A stretch of 64,000 nt of DNA from AWTP1-13 sp963775835 (GTDB taxonomy: Bacteria > Pseudomonadota > Alphaproteobacteria > Rhizobiales > Hyphomicrobiaceae). The stretch's first letter is position 1; each line of letters begins with the position of its first letter. The notes under the pieces were generated by a model, which saw only the letters and a list, made by a program, of their open reading frames with translations, did no database searches and was not told the DNA's origin. Location: contig CAVZKV010000013.1 of the NCBI GenBank assembly GCA_963775835.1, forward strand, positions 186,001-250,000. Reading direction: 5' to 3'. A program made the position numbers and the translations under genes. This document shows, piece by piece, positions 27,418-36,269 of this stretch.

Positions 27418-28702
27418 CTGCTAACGTCCCCAAAAAATGACGCAGGAAAGGTGAGAGCGGTCGAGAGAGTGGCGCCTGCCGCCCTCGCTTTAGTTCGCCG
27501 TAATAGCGGACCTGCGCAGCAACCCGAACGCGTGCAAGCTAGTGGGTCGGGGCACGAAGTCGATAAAAAGTTTGTGCGATGTCGGACATGTCAACATTGC
27601 ATTACGTGAAGGTTGCGCGGGAGACACTGCGCAGAAGCTCAGTTAACGGGGTTTTCCATTATCCTATATTTACGGCAACGCCGTCTGGCGAGTTGTTAAA
27701 GGAGGGGATCGGTCCAGTGCGGGTGTGTGTAGCGCACCGGAACCGACCTCCCCCCGAATTGGCCGCGCGCGGATTGCGATCAACGCATGCAGCCGTCGCC
27801 AGCTTGGCACAGGGACGATCCCGGAGTCTCAGCAATTCACAAGATAGTCTTTATACGTGTCACCACGCGGCCACGGATCGGAAATTGTCATGCGTCCGTC
27901 ATTTACCGAAGCGTCAGTTATGCCGAATTAATCTGACTATGCATGAAGCTGCCTGCGGGTGCGGGACCTACTAGCAGGCCGCGGGGGAGCTGGCGAGCGG
28001 TTCGGTGCGCTGCTCCTCGCTCCGCCCTTAAAAAGCGAAGGGCGCCGCGTGGCAACGAAGCGCCCTTACACTGGGATTGGGCGCGCCCAACATGGTGCGG
28101 ATTGCTGAGCGCGTTGCCTCCCAGCTCACCTTGCCACATCATCGACAGTAGGCGGACGAACTTTTCCGTGATCACCTCAATTCGAAGGGACTGGTTTACC
28201 GCCACGGAGACAATGAGCGCACCCTCATCCGCTGGCCTGGACCGTTACCCCCAAAAAGCTGGCCCTCCACTTAGAGGGCCAGCGGGCAAACCGACCAGCT
28301 CATGCGGCAGGGTCAGTTGGGTGTAGACTGCCGCAGTGCCGGTGAATGTTGTTATCTGAGCACTGATTGAGAGCCACAATGTCCTAAGGGTGGGGTCTCG
28401 GTCTGCCTAACGTCCAATTAGGTCTCGGCGCGATGAGGTGTTTTTCCAATTCGCCACATCCCACGGAAAACCCTGGCGCAAATAGGTATTTTTCCGCATA
28501 GGCGCCAACCGCAGCACCCTCTAGCTTCGCGCCCTGGCCACAGCTCGTCCCCTCGATCGCCGTGGCCCCTTGGCGAGAGCGTGCTACCCCTCCCCCCGTC
28601 GGATGCCGCTCTCGCCCCTCCCCTCAACTCACGCCTAGCTCGCATGCCAAGGTCTCACCGACAGGGATCGGGGGTTGGAAACGGTTTCCGGAATTGATTT
28701 GG
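27418..28702. other. 1.3-kb gene-poor interval
   Basis: No gene is supported on either strand. The interval has competing inverted repeats at 28025-28067 (CGCCCTT / AAGGGCG and AAGGGCGC / GCGCCCTT) and a strong hairpin at 28258-28283. A plus-strand frame from 27579 has no domain. Confidence 0.45.
28253..28283 (-). terminator. Rho-independent terminator, minus strand
   Basis: A perfect 10-bp stem, GCTGGCCCTC / GAGGGCCAGC, with a 6-nt loop (CACTTA) at 28258-28283. In the minus direction it is followed by TTTTTGG (complement of 28251-28257), the classic stem plus T-run. It would stop transcripts coming from the right, such as the small zinc-finger gene. Confidence 0.7.
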
Positions 28703-28885
28703 TTATCGCCGCTTCCCCTCTTTCTTGGCTAGCAGTTGCCGGCGCCGGATCGGGGTGATCACGCCACGACCGCCGCACTGGTCGCAGGGTTTGATCCGGA
28801 ATGGAAGGCGGCTCGGGACCGTGCCCTTGCCGTCGCAGAACGGGCAATCATGGAACTCGCTGTGGCCTATACTATTACTTGGCAT
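28703..28885 (-). CDS. Small DnaJ-type zinc-finger protein
   Basis: 60 residues with two CxxCxGxG motifs: CPFCDGKGTVP and CDQCGGRGVITP, the zinc-binding repeats of the DnaJ cysteine-rich domain. A basic tail follows (RRRQLLAKKEGKRR). The four cysteines could hold one zinc ion. Without a J domain it is not a co-chaperone; such short proteins are frequent and uncharacterised in rhizobia. The ATG at 28885 is the first in frame. Confidence 0.65.
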   Translation of the reverse strand: MPSNSIGHSEFHDCPFCDGKGTVPSRLPFRIKPCDQCGGRGVITPIRRRQLLAKKEGKRR

Positions 28886-29215
28886 GCCGGCCCGGCCTTA
28901 CGCCGCGGTTACGCTGGCACGGTGTGACGCTGGTCGCTTCGCTTTCCAGGTTTTGCCGGATGTGCTTTGGACATGAGGTTGTAGCCAAGCTTGAGCACTT
29001 GCCGGTTCCTCTTGTTGCAAGGATCGTTTTGGAGGGCAGGTCGTCCTGCCTTTTTCAGACGACCGAGCAACCGGTCGCTCAGATGAAAGTTCCGATCGAC
29101 ACCGCCCGCGGCCATGGTGCGGCGCGCCTTGCTTCCGCTGCTGGCGCTTGGCAACCGTGCGGAGGCTCGCCAGTCCTATGGATGGCCTGCGACAGCCAGC
29201 TTCACCTTTCGCCGC
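28886..29215. other. Intergenic region
   Basis: A minus-strand frame of about 80 codons (NFHLSDRLLGRLKKAGRPAL) is open but has no recognisable feature. No gene is called. Confidence 0.35.
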
Positions 29216-29338
29216 TCACCCGTGCGCATATTCCCAGAAAAAGGGGAGATAGAGCGCCACAACCGCGCAAGCGACGACCAACAGCACGATGGTCCAGCCG
29301 CGATCGTAATCCAACGAGCCCGGCTCCTTGTTTCTCAT
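29216..29338 (-). CDS. 40-residue single-pass membrane peptide
   Basis: The ATG at 29338 opens MRNKEPGSLDYDRGW, then the helix TIVLLVVACAVVALYLPFFW and the end EYAHG. One membrane helix with a polar N-terminus is the whole protein. An in-frame ATG nine bases upstream (29347) is an alternative start. No strong ribosome binding site is seen, but the length-to-hydrophobicity pattern is typical of real small membrane proteins. Function unknown. Confidence 0.5.
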   Translation of the reverse strand: MRNKEPGSLDYDRGWTIVLLVVACAVVALYLPFFWEYAHG

Positions 29339-29849
29339 ACTCGCCATGTTCGGCCAACTTGGCAGAACGACAATAGTTCCTGTTCGGACTGCCGCGCTTT
29401 GTCTGTTAACGCCGAGCGTAGGCTGAGAGCCGAGACGGACCGGACGCTGACCATGGGGCAGGGGCCGGTCAGACGACAGCGGAGTTTTTGCCTATGGCTC
29501 TGATGGTTAGCCAGCCCGGTTGCAGCGATGTGCGACAACTGAACTTTCCTGATCTGCCCAGGTCGGCATTTGTCTCCTTAGTGTGAATAAGACCAAGGTA
29601 GGATGGTGCTGCCAGGCGCCCAGAGGCAATCGGTTTCGCCTTGCCATTGCTGAATGCGCGCGATGCGACCAAGGCGCGCGCAAGGATTCTGCAAAAACTT
29701 GCACTCTATCCGGCTCCTGGTGGAATCGAACGGCGTTTTCCAGCGTTTCAAAGCCCCATCAACGGCCACGAGATCGAGGCCACGCATGTTCCCGACGCAA
29801 CAAGAAAGGCCGCCTCATCCCATCGCGCCCAGGTGCTGACCCCGCCGTG
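29339..29849. other. Intergenic region
   Basis: No gene is supported; only shadow frames occur. Confidence 0.35.
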
Positions 29850-30110
29850 GCCCGGCGTTGCCGAGGCGATGTGGAAGCGGTGGGCGGTCATCGGCGGCAA
29901 TGTTGGGGTATCCGTCATCAGCTCGTTGAAGGCAAATTATGGTCGACACGGAAGAGGCGGCGATCGCTGGCCATAAAGCAGATAGCCACTGGATCGGCAA
30001 CGCATTCGCGTCACCGTCGACGCTTCGCGGCGAGACGGATGGCGGAGGATTACTTGCGAAGTTACCAGCGCCTGCTGGAGGGCCGCAGCCGTGGCGCCGT
30101 GACCGGAAGG
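29850..30110 (+). pseudogene. Eroded C-terminus of a family 1 glycosyltransferase
   Basis: Fragments in several plus-strand frames line up in the order expected for a GT1 C-terminus: PPWPGVAEAM, MVDTEEAAIA (29939), AIKQIAT, LDRQRIRVTVD and RFAARRMAEDYLRSYQRLLE (30021 on). At least three frame changes are needed, and the donor-binding E...E region is not intact. I infer a dead remnant. No start or N-terminal half can be found. Confidence 0.35.
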
Positions 30111-30348
30111 AAGCTGCTCTGCAAGGCCCGGCGCCGTGAATTCGCATCGAGGCGCGGTTGGCCCAACCTGAGGGCGGCCTTCACGTTTGGCGGAAGCGAG
30201 GCGTTCAAGGTCTTGGTTGGGGGTCCGATCAGACGCGACCGCACACGGTCGGCGGCGACGAGAGCACGCCGGAGTGAGAAGGACACGTGCTCTCGAAGGG
30301 TCGGTTAGGTGCGGAATGGCGAAGCAGACGGTGCTAGCGGGGGAGGGC

Positions 30349-30771
30349 CTAGCGACAGCCGCGCCCATAGGCGATCCGATGGTGGTGCCGGTGGTGCCCA
30401 TTGAGGCGCCGCGGGGTGCTGTACCCGAAGGCGTGGCGACCACGATGGGACTTCACGAAGCGTTTGCCATGCTGGCCTTTGGCATAGCGCGCCTTGTGAC
30501 CATGTTTCGCCATGCGCTTGGTCTTGGTTAGGCGAGCCTCACGCTTGCCCTTGGCCTTGTTGACGCTCGGGCCTTCGGCGCTCTTGGCATCTGACTTGCC
30601 ATCTGTCTTGGCGTTCCGTGCTTTCTGCGCGGACGCACCCGCCTTTGCCGCGGAATCCGCCTGCCCAGCAGGTGCGGTTCTTGCGGTCGGCTCGTTCGTT
30701 GTTTGGGCCGATGCCTCAATTGGCAGCGCGAGGAGGCCAAGGGCGGCCGCGGCCGCGAGGATTTTATGCAT
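30349..30771 (-). CDS. Lys/His-rich secreted protein
   Basis: 140 residues. The signal peptide HKILAAAAALGLLALPIEAS ends at AQ. An Ala/Lys-rich middle (SAAKAGASAQKARNAKTDGK) and a His/Arg/Lys-rich end (KHGHKARYAKGQHGKRF, NGHHRHHHR) follow. Low-complexity, strongly basic exported proteins of this kind are common in Bradyrhizobium-like genomes. A role in envelope or metal binding is only a guess. The ATG at 30771 was chosen for the signal peptide. Confidence 0.65.
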   Translation of the reverse strand: MHKILAAAAALGLLALPIEASAQTTNEPTARTAPAGQADSAAKAGASAQKARNAKTDGKSDAKSAEGPSVNKAKGKREARLTKTKRMAKHGHKARYAKGQHGKRFVKSHRGRHAFGYSTPRRLNGHHRHHHRIAYGRGCR

Positions 30772-31336
30772 TGGTGCTGCTCCATGACAGATGTGGTGAT
30801 CCGTCAAAACGATGAAGCTCGAAAATGAGTTGCAAGCACGGGTCGATTTATTTTTCTATGAATGAATGTTCATCGCGCCTCAAGGCAGGGCAAACCGCCT
30901 GCCTGAAAAAAAAGCGCTTACAGACGCACCCAGACAAAAACTTTTTTTCGCGGCGACGGGCGTGCGCGTCCGTGCGTCGCCGTCACCTGCACAACTGACG
31001 TCCCATGCGCCGGCCATCACGGCTGAGGCGTGCCTGTGAGGGCAAGGTTGCGCGGTGCAGGTGCCGTACGCGCGTTCGCTTGTGGATAGACCGGTTGCTC
31101 GTCACACAAGCGTTAGACGGAGATCCTAGCAACAGCCCTCGTGCAGGCGAACGCGGGCCTCCGCTTAATGCCTCGCCCCCGTTTGGTCGGCTCGCTGCGG
31201 ATACGGGTCTCGGCCCTGCGCCACAGTTGTGGGGGCTCAGCGGTGCCTGCGCCGAGGGCAGCGTACGGTGAACCGTCCAGCAGCTGCAAAGCAGGGGGCA
31301 AGGCCCGCGATCGTCGGAGGTCTAGGACGTGCGGGA
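30772..31336. other. Intergenic region
   Basis: It holds two A-tracts (30906-30913) and T-tracts (30943-30950) but no recognised gene. Confidence 0.4.
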
Positions 31337-31690
31337 GGCAGAGAAATCCGTGTTCTTTTCGCCTGCGCACTTGGCTGGTGGCGACAGCGGCCCAAGCTCA
31401 GGTCGTCACCTATACGGCGCGGCGGGCCGCCTTGGCGTGTCGGTCCCCTGAGATGCTTTTGCGCGCCAATGAAGTGCTGCAGTCCGGCGATGGCCAGGCT
31501 TAGGCGAAGTTTGCAGCCGTCACCGTTTTCGCCGGCGATTGCATCCTCAGCCAGCCTGCGCCTCCGTTGTCGGCCCGCTGGAGGATTTTTGGGGCCGTGC
31601 CCTGCGGATCCATCGCAAAGACGACGAGGCATCTACCTCGCCAATCCCGATGAGTTCATCTTGGTCAGTAACGAGACCCTGGTCGTGTAA
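31337..31690 (+). pseudogene. Small secreted protein with an internal stop
   Basis: One frame reads LVATAAQAQVVTYTARRAAL, ACRSPEMLLRANEVLQSGDG, QA, then TAG (31501-31503), then in the same frame AKFAAVTVFAGDCILSQPAP. A different frame ends ANPDEFILVSNETLVV at 31690. This looks like a small exported protein (leader end, AQA cleavage, conserved Cys pair) that has acquired a stop and a frameshift. The family resemblance is from memory. Confidence 0.35.
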
Positions 31691-31894
31691 AAACTCCGAA
31701 AGGGCGTTCACGGAGGGGAATCATGTTCCACCGGCGCCGCGGTTTCCTAGTCGTCTTGCCATTGCTTGCCGGATATTGGGGCCGGAAAAGACGGCCGTTC
31801 TACGTGTTCTTCACGCCCTAGCGTTTTGACACGGCCAAGAGACCTATCGCCGACACCATAAGCAGTCCGGCGCAGAGCCATGGCGCGGCCGAAG
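31691..31894. other. Upstream region of ppk2
   Basis: No coding frame is supported. The PHO-box-like site follows at 31895. Confidence 0.35.
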
Positions 31895-31912
31895 CGTTCA
31901 CAAAACTGTCAC
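31895..31912 (+). promoter_or_regulatory. PHO-box-like site upstream of ppk2
   Basis: CGTTCAC-AAAA-CTGTCAC: two 7-bp half-sites with a 4-bp A-rich spacer, matching the PhoB pattern CTGTCAT-N4-CTGTCAT/C, best in the second half. It is oriented toward ppk2, whose ATG is 87 bp downstream. Confidence 0.55.
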
Positions 31913-31999
31913 GTCGGCGCGGAACCTCCCTGCCCCATCGGCTTGGTCTTGACGCTGCCGTAGGCTTGCTCCGACATTGCCCCACGCGCAGTCACGGAG

Positions 32000-32926
32000 A
32001 TGTCGATGCCAAGCGGTAAGCGTGCGAAAGACTTGGATAGCCGCGTGCGTGACGAGCTCGTCGATAGTTTCGATGAAGAACTCGAAATGGAGATCGATGA
32101 TGCCCGGCTCAGCAAATTGAGCGAGGAATTTCTTGAGCGCCCCGATCCTGAAAGCATGGATCGCAGCGTGTACTTTCGCGAGCTGTTCAGGCTTCAGGGC
32201 GAGTTGGTCAAGCTCCAGGATTGGGTTATCAATCAGGGACTGAAGGTCGTCGTCATCTTCGAAGGTCGCGATGCGGCCGGCAAGGGTGGCGTAATCAAGC
32301 GCATCACGCAGCGTCTCAATCCGCGCGTTTGCCGGGTGGCGGCCCTGCCGGCCCCAAACGAGCGCGAGCGAACGCAATGGTATTTTCAGCGCTACGTGGC
32401 GCACCTCCCGGCCGCCGGCGAGATCGTTTTATTCGACCGCAGTTGGTACAATCGCGCCGGGGTCGAGCGTGTCATGGGTTTTTGCACGCAAGAGGAGTGC
32501 GAGGAATTTTTGCGGACCGTGCCGGAATTCGAAAGAATGCTGGTTCGGTCCGGCATCATCCTGATCAAATACTGGTTCTCCATCAGCGACGACGAGCAAC
32601 ATTTCCGTTTCATGATGCGGATACACGATCCGCTCAAGCAGTGGAAATTGAGTCCCATGGATCTTGAGTTCAGGCGGCGCTGGGAGGCGTACACGTTGGC
32701 AAAGGAGGTCATGCTGGAGCGCACGCATATTCCGGAGGCGCCTTGGTGGATCGTCGAGGCGGTGGATAAGAAAAAAGCCCGGCTCAACTGCATCCACCAT
32801 CTCCTCGGGCAAATCCCCTACCACGAGGTCAAGCGACCGCCGATCGTGTTGCCGCCACGCACGCATCACCCCGACTATCAGCGCCATCCGATTCCCAAGG
32901 ATAGATATGTCGCCGATGCGTACTGA
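32000..32926 (+). CDS. ppk2: Polyphosphate kinase 2
   Basis: 308 residues, a single-domain PPK2. The P-loop is VVIFEGRDAAGKGGVIKRIT, the lid/arginine region is ERTQWYFQRYVAHLPAAGEI, and the Walker B-like segment is VLFDRSWYNRAGVERVMGFC. IKYWFSISDDEQHFRF and the C-terminal LLGQIPYHEV complete the family signature. It phosphorylates nucleoside diphosphates with polyphosphate or the reverse, in the cytoplasm. Length and motif order match class I PPK2. CGGAG lies just upstream of the ATG. A PHO-box-like site precedes it. It is convergent with the next gene, with an 18-bp gap. Confidence 0.95.
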   Translation: MSMPSGKRAKDLDSRVRDELVDSFDEELEMEIDDARLSKLSEEFLERPDPESMDRSVYFRELFRLQGELVKLQDWVINQGLKVVVIFEGRDAAGKGGVIKRITQRLNPRVCRVAALPAPNERERTQWYFQRYVAHLPAAGEIVLFDRSWYNRAGVERVMGFCTQEECEEFLRTVPEFERMLVRSGIILIKYWFSISDDEQHFRFMMRIHDPLKQWKLSPMDLEFRRRWEAYTLAKEVMLERTHIPEAPWWIVEAVDKKKARLNCIHHLLGQIPYHEVKRPPIVLPPRTHHPDYQRHPIPKDRYVADAY

Positions 32927-32944
32927 GGCGGCGCTGCGCGCGGA

Positions 32945-34621
32945 CTAATGCGGATGCTGGGATGATCTTTGCCGATCGCTGGCTGCGAGATAGGTGTGCA
33001 GCATGGCGACGACTTGCGCGCCTTCGCCGACCGCCGCGGCAACGCGTTTGACTGAGCCCGCTCTGACGTCGCCGATCGCGAACACGCCGTTGCGACTGGT
33101 TTCAAGCAATTGTCGCGCGCTGCCAGCCTCGCGTCCTGTCACGATAAAGCCCTTCGCGTCGAGCTTGAGGGCGCCGGCGAGCCAGTTGCTATTGGGCTCG
33201 GCGCCAATAAACAGAAAGAGGTGCCGGATCTGCCGCCGGATTTCACCGCCCGCGGTGAGCCGCCAGCGCACGGCCTCGAGCGTACCATTCGATCCCTCGA
33301 GGCCACTGATCTCGGCCTCCGTCACCAACGTCACGTTCTCCAGGCCACGGATCCGATCCACGAGATAGCGCGACATGCTGGCTTCGAGCGACCTGCCACG
33401 CGCGATCAGCCACACTTTGGCCGCCTGCGTCGCCAGATAGACGGTGGCTTGCCCGGCGGAGTTTCCGGCCCCGACCAGGGCGATTTCCTGCCCGGCGACC
33501 AGCTTGGCTTCGAGCGGAGAGGCCCAATAGTGCACGCTGGTCGCTTCGAAGTCTTCGAGCTGGGAGACGTTGAGGCGCCGGTAGCGCGCGCCACTGGCAA
33601 CAACGATCGAGCGGGCGCAGGCTCGCTCGGCATTGAACAGACGCAGAGCAAACCTGCCGCTATCCGCCTCCAGGCCAGTGAGCGCAACGGCCTCGTCCGG
33701 GATCGCCATTTCGGCCCCGAATTTCTGGGCTTGATTGTAGGCGCGCGCCATCAGCGCCATGCCGGTGATGCCGGTGGGAAAGCCAAGATAGTTTTCGATA
33801 CGCGCCGAGGCGCCGGCCTGACCGCCGAAGGCACGGCAATCCAAGACCAGAACGGAAAGCCCCTCGGAGGCGGCATAGACCGCGGTGGCAAGCCCCGCCG
33901 GCCCGGCGCCGACGATGGCGACATCATAAACGCGGTCGGGATCGATCGGACCCACCATGCCAATACAGCGAGCGAGCTCCGCCTCGCCGGGATTGCGCAG
34001 CAGCTGCCCATTTGGGCACAGCACGATGGGCAATTGGCCCGGATCGACGTGGAAGCGTTCAATCAGCGCCCTGGCCTCGGCATCCGTTTCGGGGTCGAGC
34101 CGCTGGCGGGGATGGCCGTTGCGGGCGAGAAAACCTTCGAGCCGAAGCACGTCGCCGTCCCCGGTGCGGCCGACAATCACCGGTCCGCCCGCCCCGGTCT
34201 CCAGCAAGCCGACCCGCCGCAGGATCAAGGCGCGCATGATGCGCTCCCCAACCTCGGCCTCCGCGACGAACATCGCCCGCACGCGTTCCGGCGGGATGAC
34301 CAGCGCCTCGACCGCGTCTTGCGCACAGGCATCGACCAGGGCCGGGCGGCCCGCGAGCTGCGCCAATTCGCCCATGAGCGCGCCAGGCCCGTGCGTAACG
34401 ATCGGTGTGTTTGGACCGGATTGATGGCGTTGGGTGATCTCGACGCAGCCCGACAGAATGATGCTGAGACCGTGACCGACCTCGCCGACCCGCGCCAACA
34501 CATCGCCTTTGGCAAACGTCCGCAGCTGGCCGAAACGACGCAAGCGTGCGATGTCTGCCGGCTCTAAGGTCGGAAACATCTGGAGCCGGCGGGTGTCGAT
34601 GATCGATGGGGCGATGGCCAT
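32945..34621 (-). CDS. Cyclic-nucleotide-binding domain fused to a thioredoxin-reductase-like flavoprotein
   Basis: 558 residues from the ATG at 34621. Residues about 15-130 form a cNMP-binding beta roll (FAKGDVLARVGEVGHGLSII, GALMGELAQLAGRP). A linker of about 90 residues follows. The rest is a TrxB-like oxidoreductase: VAIVGAGPAGLATAVYAASE (FAD), FGGQAGASARIENYLGFPTG, IALVGAGNSAGQATVYLA (NADPH) and VFAIGDVRAGSVKRVAAAVG. The redox CxxC of real thioredoxin reductases is absent: the aligned stretch is SVHYWASPLEAKL. It may reduce a different partner, with activity gated by cNMP or a related ligand. The long upstream extension of the frame (to 35155) is not domain-like. Confidence 0.92.
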   Translation of the reverse strand: MAIAPSIIDTRRLQMFPTLEPADIARLRRFGQLRTFAKGDVLARVGEVGHGLSIILSGCVEITQRHQSGPNTPIVTHGPGALMGELAQLAGRPALVDACAQDAVEALVIPPERVRAMFVAEAEVGERIMRALILRRVGLLETGAGGPVIVGRTGDGDVLRLEGFLARNGHPRQRLDPETDAEARALIERFHVDPGQLPIVLCPNGQLLRNPGEAELARCIGMVGPIDPDRVYDVAIVGAGPAGLATAVYAASEGLSVLVLDCRAFGGQAGASARIENYLGFPTGITGMALMARAYNQAQKFGAEMAIPDEAVALTGLEADSGRFALRLFNAERACARSIVVASGARYRRLNVSQLEDFEATSVHYWASPLEAKLVAGQEIALVGAGNSAGQATVYLATQAAKVWLIARGRSLEASMSRYLVDRIRGLENVTLVTEAEISGLEGSNGTLEAVRWRLTAGGEIRRQIRHLFLFIGAEPNSNWLAGALKLDAKGFIVTGREAGSARQLLETSRNGVFAIGDVRAGSVKRVAAAVGEGAQVVAMLHTYLAASDRQRSSQHPH

Positions 34622-35054
34622 GAGGTGTCTCGAGATTCCGGTTGCTCGGCGGCGCGCCGGCAGTGGGGGAGGCCGGCGACGGCAATGGGTGCCGTCGCAT
34701 TCAATGGACGGCCGGAGGGTCATGCAACTCTGGTTCTTGCTAGCGCTTGCCTGGAGCGCGCCTCCGACCTCGCCGTTTTTCGTCGCATAGTTGGTGCGCC
34801 TCACGCAAGCGTCGGTCGCGGTGCCCGCCCTTGGCGCCTGGCAACGGCAACAGCGGGTGCCGAATACTTGGGCGGGTTGGTGCCGCCTTTGCCCACCTAA
34901 CCCGACCCGGCGGCGCCGATCCCGTGCGAAACGGCCGGGTCTGCGTGTTGAGATGGTCCGTCGGCCGCTGACCCTGTTGCGTGGTCGGGGCGCAAACTCG
35001 TACATGTGGCGGCGGTGAGCCGAGCTCTGGTCCAACAGCAAGGGAGTTAACCCC
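34622..35054. other. Divergent intergenic region
   Basis: It separates the TrxR-like gene (minus) from the FMN reductase (plus). No gene is supported. Confidence 0.4.
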
Positions 35055-35615
35055 ATGAACATCGTGGCCATCTGCGGGAGCCTGCGTAAGGGTTCCTTCA
35101 ATCGCATGCTGATGCAGGCGCTTCCGACTTTCGCGCCGGCCGGCATGGGCATCAAAGAGGCGCCGTCGTTCGCCGACTTTCCCCTCTACAATGCGGATAT
35201 TCAGAACGGACCGGGCTTTCCCGCGGCCGTCGGCACGCTGGCGGAGGCGATCCGCGCGGCCGATGGCGTGATCTTCTGCACGCCGGAGTACAATTTCTCC
35301 ATTCCCGGTGGCCTGAAAAACGCCATCGACTGGGTCTCGCGTTTGCCGAACCAACCCTTTGCGGGCAAGCCGATCGCCATTCAGTCGGCTTCGCCCGGGC
35401 CGCTGGGAGGCGCGCGCGTGCAATACGACTTGCGCCGAACCATGGTGTTTCTCGACGCGCTAACCCTCAACAAACCGGAAATTTTTGTTGGGAGCTGCGC
35501 CGCCAAAATTGACGAAAAGACGGGTGAACTGAAGGACGACACCACGCGCACGTTGGTCAAGCAACAGCTCGAAGCCTTCGGCACATTCGTGGTGCGTCAC
35601 GGCGCCAAGGCCTGA
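35055..35615 (+). CDS. NADPH-dependent FMN reductase family protein
   Basis: 186 residues with a flavodoxin-like fold. GSLRKGSFNRMLMQAL binds the FMN phosphate, and FCTPEYNFSIPGGLKNAIDW holds the isoalloxazine ring. This is the SsuE/ChrR/YieF type of quinone, azo or chromate reductase. AAGGGAG is ten bases upstream of the ATG. Its neighbours, a TrxR-like protein and a triphosphatase, do not define the substrate. Confidence 0.92.
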   Translation: MNIVAICGSLRKGSFNRMLMQALPTFAPAGMGIKEAPSFADFPLYNADIQNGPGFPAAVGTLAEAIRAADGVIFCTPEYNFSIPGGLKNAIDWVSRLPNQPFAGKPIAIQSASPGPLGGARVQYDLRRTMVFLDALTLNKPEIFVGSCAAKIDEKTGELKDDTTRTLVKQQLEAFGTFVVRHGAKA

Positions 35616-35663
35616 CGCCTTATTTACGGCGTGGCGCCGCGCGCTGAAGGCTTTTTTGGTTTC

Positions 35664-35682
35664 GGCGCGCGCGGCGCGCGCC
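35664..35682. terminator. GC palindrome between convergent genes
   Basis: A 19-bp perfect palindrome, GGCGCGCGC-G-GCGCGCGCC, between the convergent FMN reductase and CYTH genes. A T-run (CTTTTTT) sits at 35651-35657, so the region may end transcription from the left. Confidence 0.35.
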
Positions 35683-35707
35683 CGAGAGCAAAAGAGCCCG
35701 CGCCGGG

Positions 35708-36208
35708 TCAGCCATCCGCGCTGAGCGCGCGCTTGCGATCGTGGCTCCAGGTCGTAAACGGGCACGCCGATAGCGCGCTGTTATAAAATTGGGCCTGGCC
35801 GGTGACTTCCGCGCCGGCCCACGCCGGCACGTCGATGCGCTGATGCTCATCGCGCAGCTCGATCTCCGCGAGGATCAGGCCCTCGTTCTCGCCGGCGAAA
35901 ACGTCAACTTCCCATGCCGCGCCGGCGTGGGGCACGACGTAGCGAACCTTCTCGACCACGATACCCCGACGCAGCGCAATGGCGGCCTCCGCTTCCAATA
36001 CGGGAATGGGGTATTCGAGCTCCAGTCGGCGACGATCCGGCGCGCGCGACTTGATGGTCAGCGTCGCACCCTTGTCCTTGATGCGTACCCGGACCGAGGC
36101 CTTGCCGTCGGTCGCCAGGTAGGCTTGGCGAATTTGGATACGCTCGGTTGCGAGCGGTCGCCAAGCATCGCCGCGCACAAGAAACTTGCGTTCGATTTCA
36201 AACGGCAT
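35708..36208 (-). CDS. CYTH-domain protein, probable inorganic triphosphatase
   Basis: 166 residues. The N-terminal EIERKFLV is the ExExK signature of the CYTH tunnel fold. Further alternating charged strands line the tunnel: KASVRVRIKDKGATLTIKSR, LELEYPIPVLEAEAAIALRR and LILAEIELRDEHQ. Bacterial single-domain members hydrolyse inorganic triphosphate or short polyphosphates using Mg2+. The ATG at 36208 starts the signature directly. A perfect PHO box lies 44 bp upstream but points the other way. It fits the polyphosphate theme with ppk2. Confidence 0.92.
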   Translation of the reverse strand: MPFEIERKFLVRGDAWRPLATERIQIRQAYLATDGKASVRVRIKDKGATLTIKSRAPDRRRLELEYPIPVLEAEAAIALRRGIVVEKVRYVVPHAGAAWEVDVFAGENEGLILAEIELRDEHQRIDVPAWAGAEVTGQAQFYNSALSACPFTTWSHDRKRALSADG

Positions 36209-36251
36209 AGGCCACCCCGTACGGATCTGCCGGAATTAACCATATCGCCCG

Positions 36252-36269
36252 CTGTCATGCGACTGTCAT
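36252..36269 (+). promoter_or_regulatory. Consensus PHO box
   Basis: CTGTCAT-GCGA-CTGTCAT is an exact repeat of both 7-bp half-sites with the canonical 4-bp spacer. The orientation is rightward. No clear gene starts within 500 bp to the right; the CYTH gene starts 44 bp to the left on the opposite strand. Confidence 0.7.
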
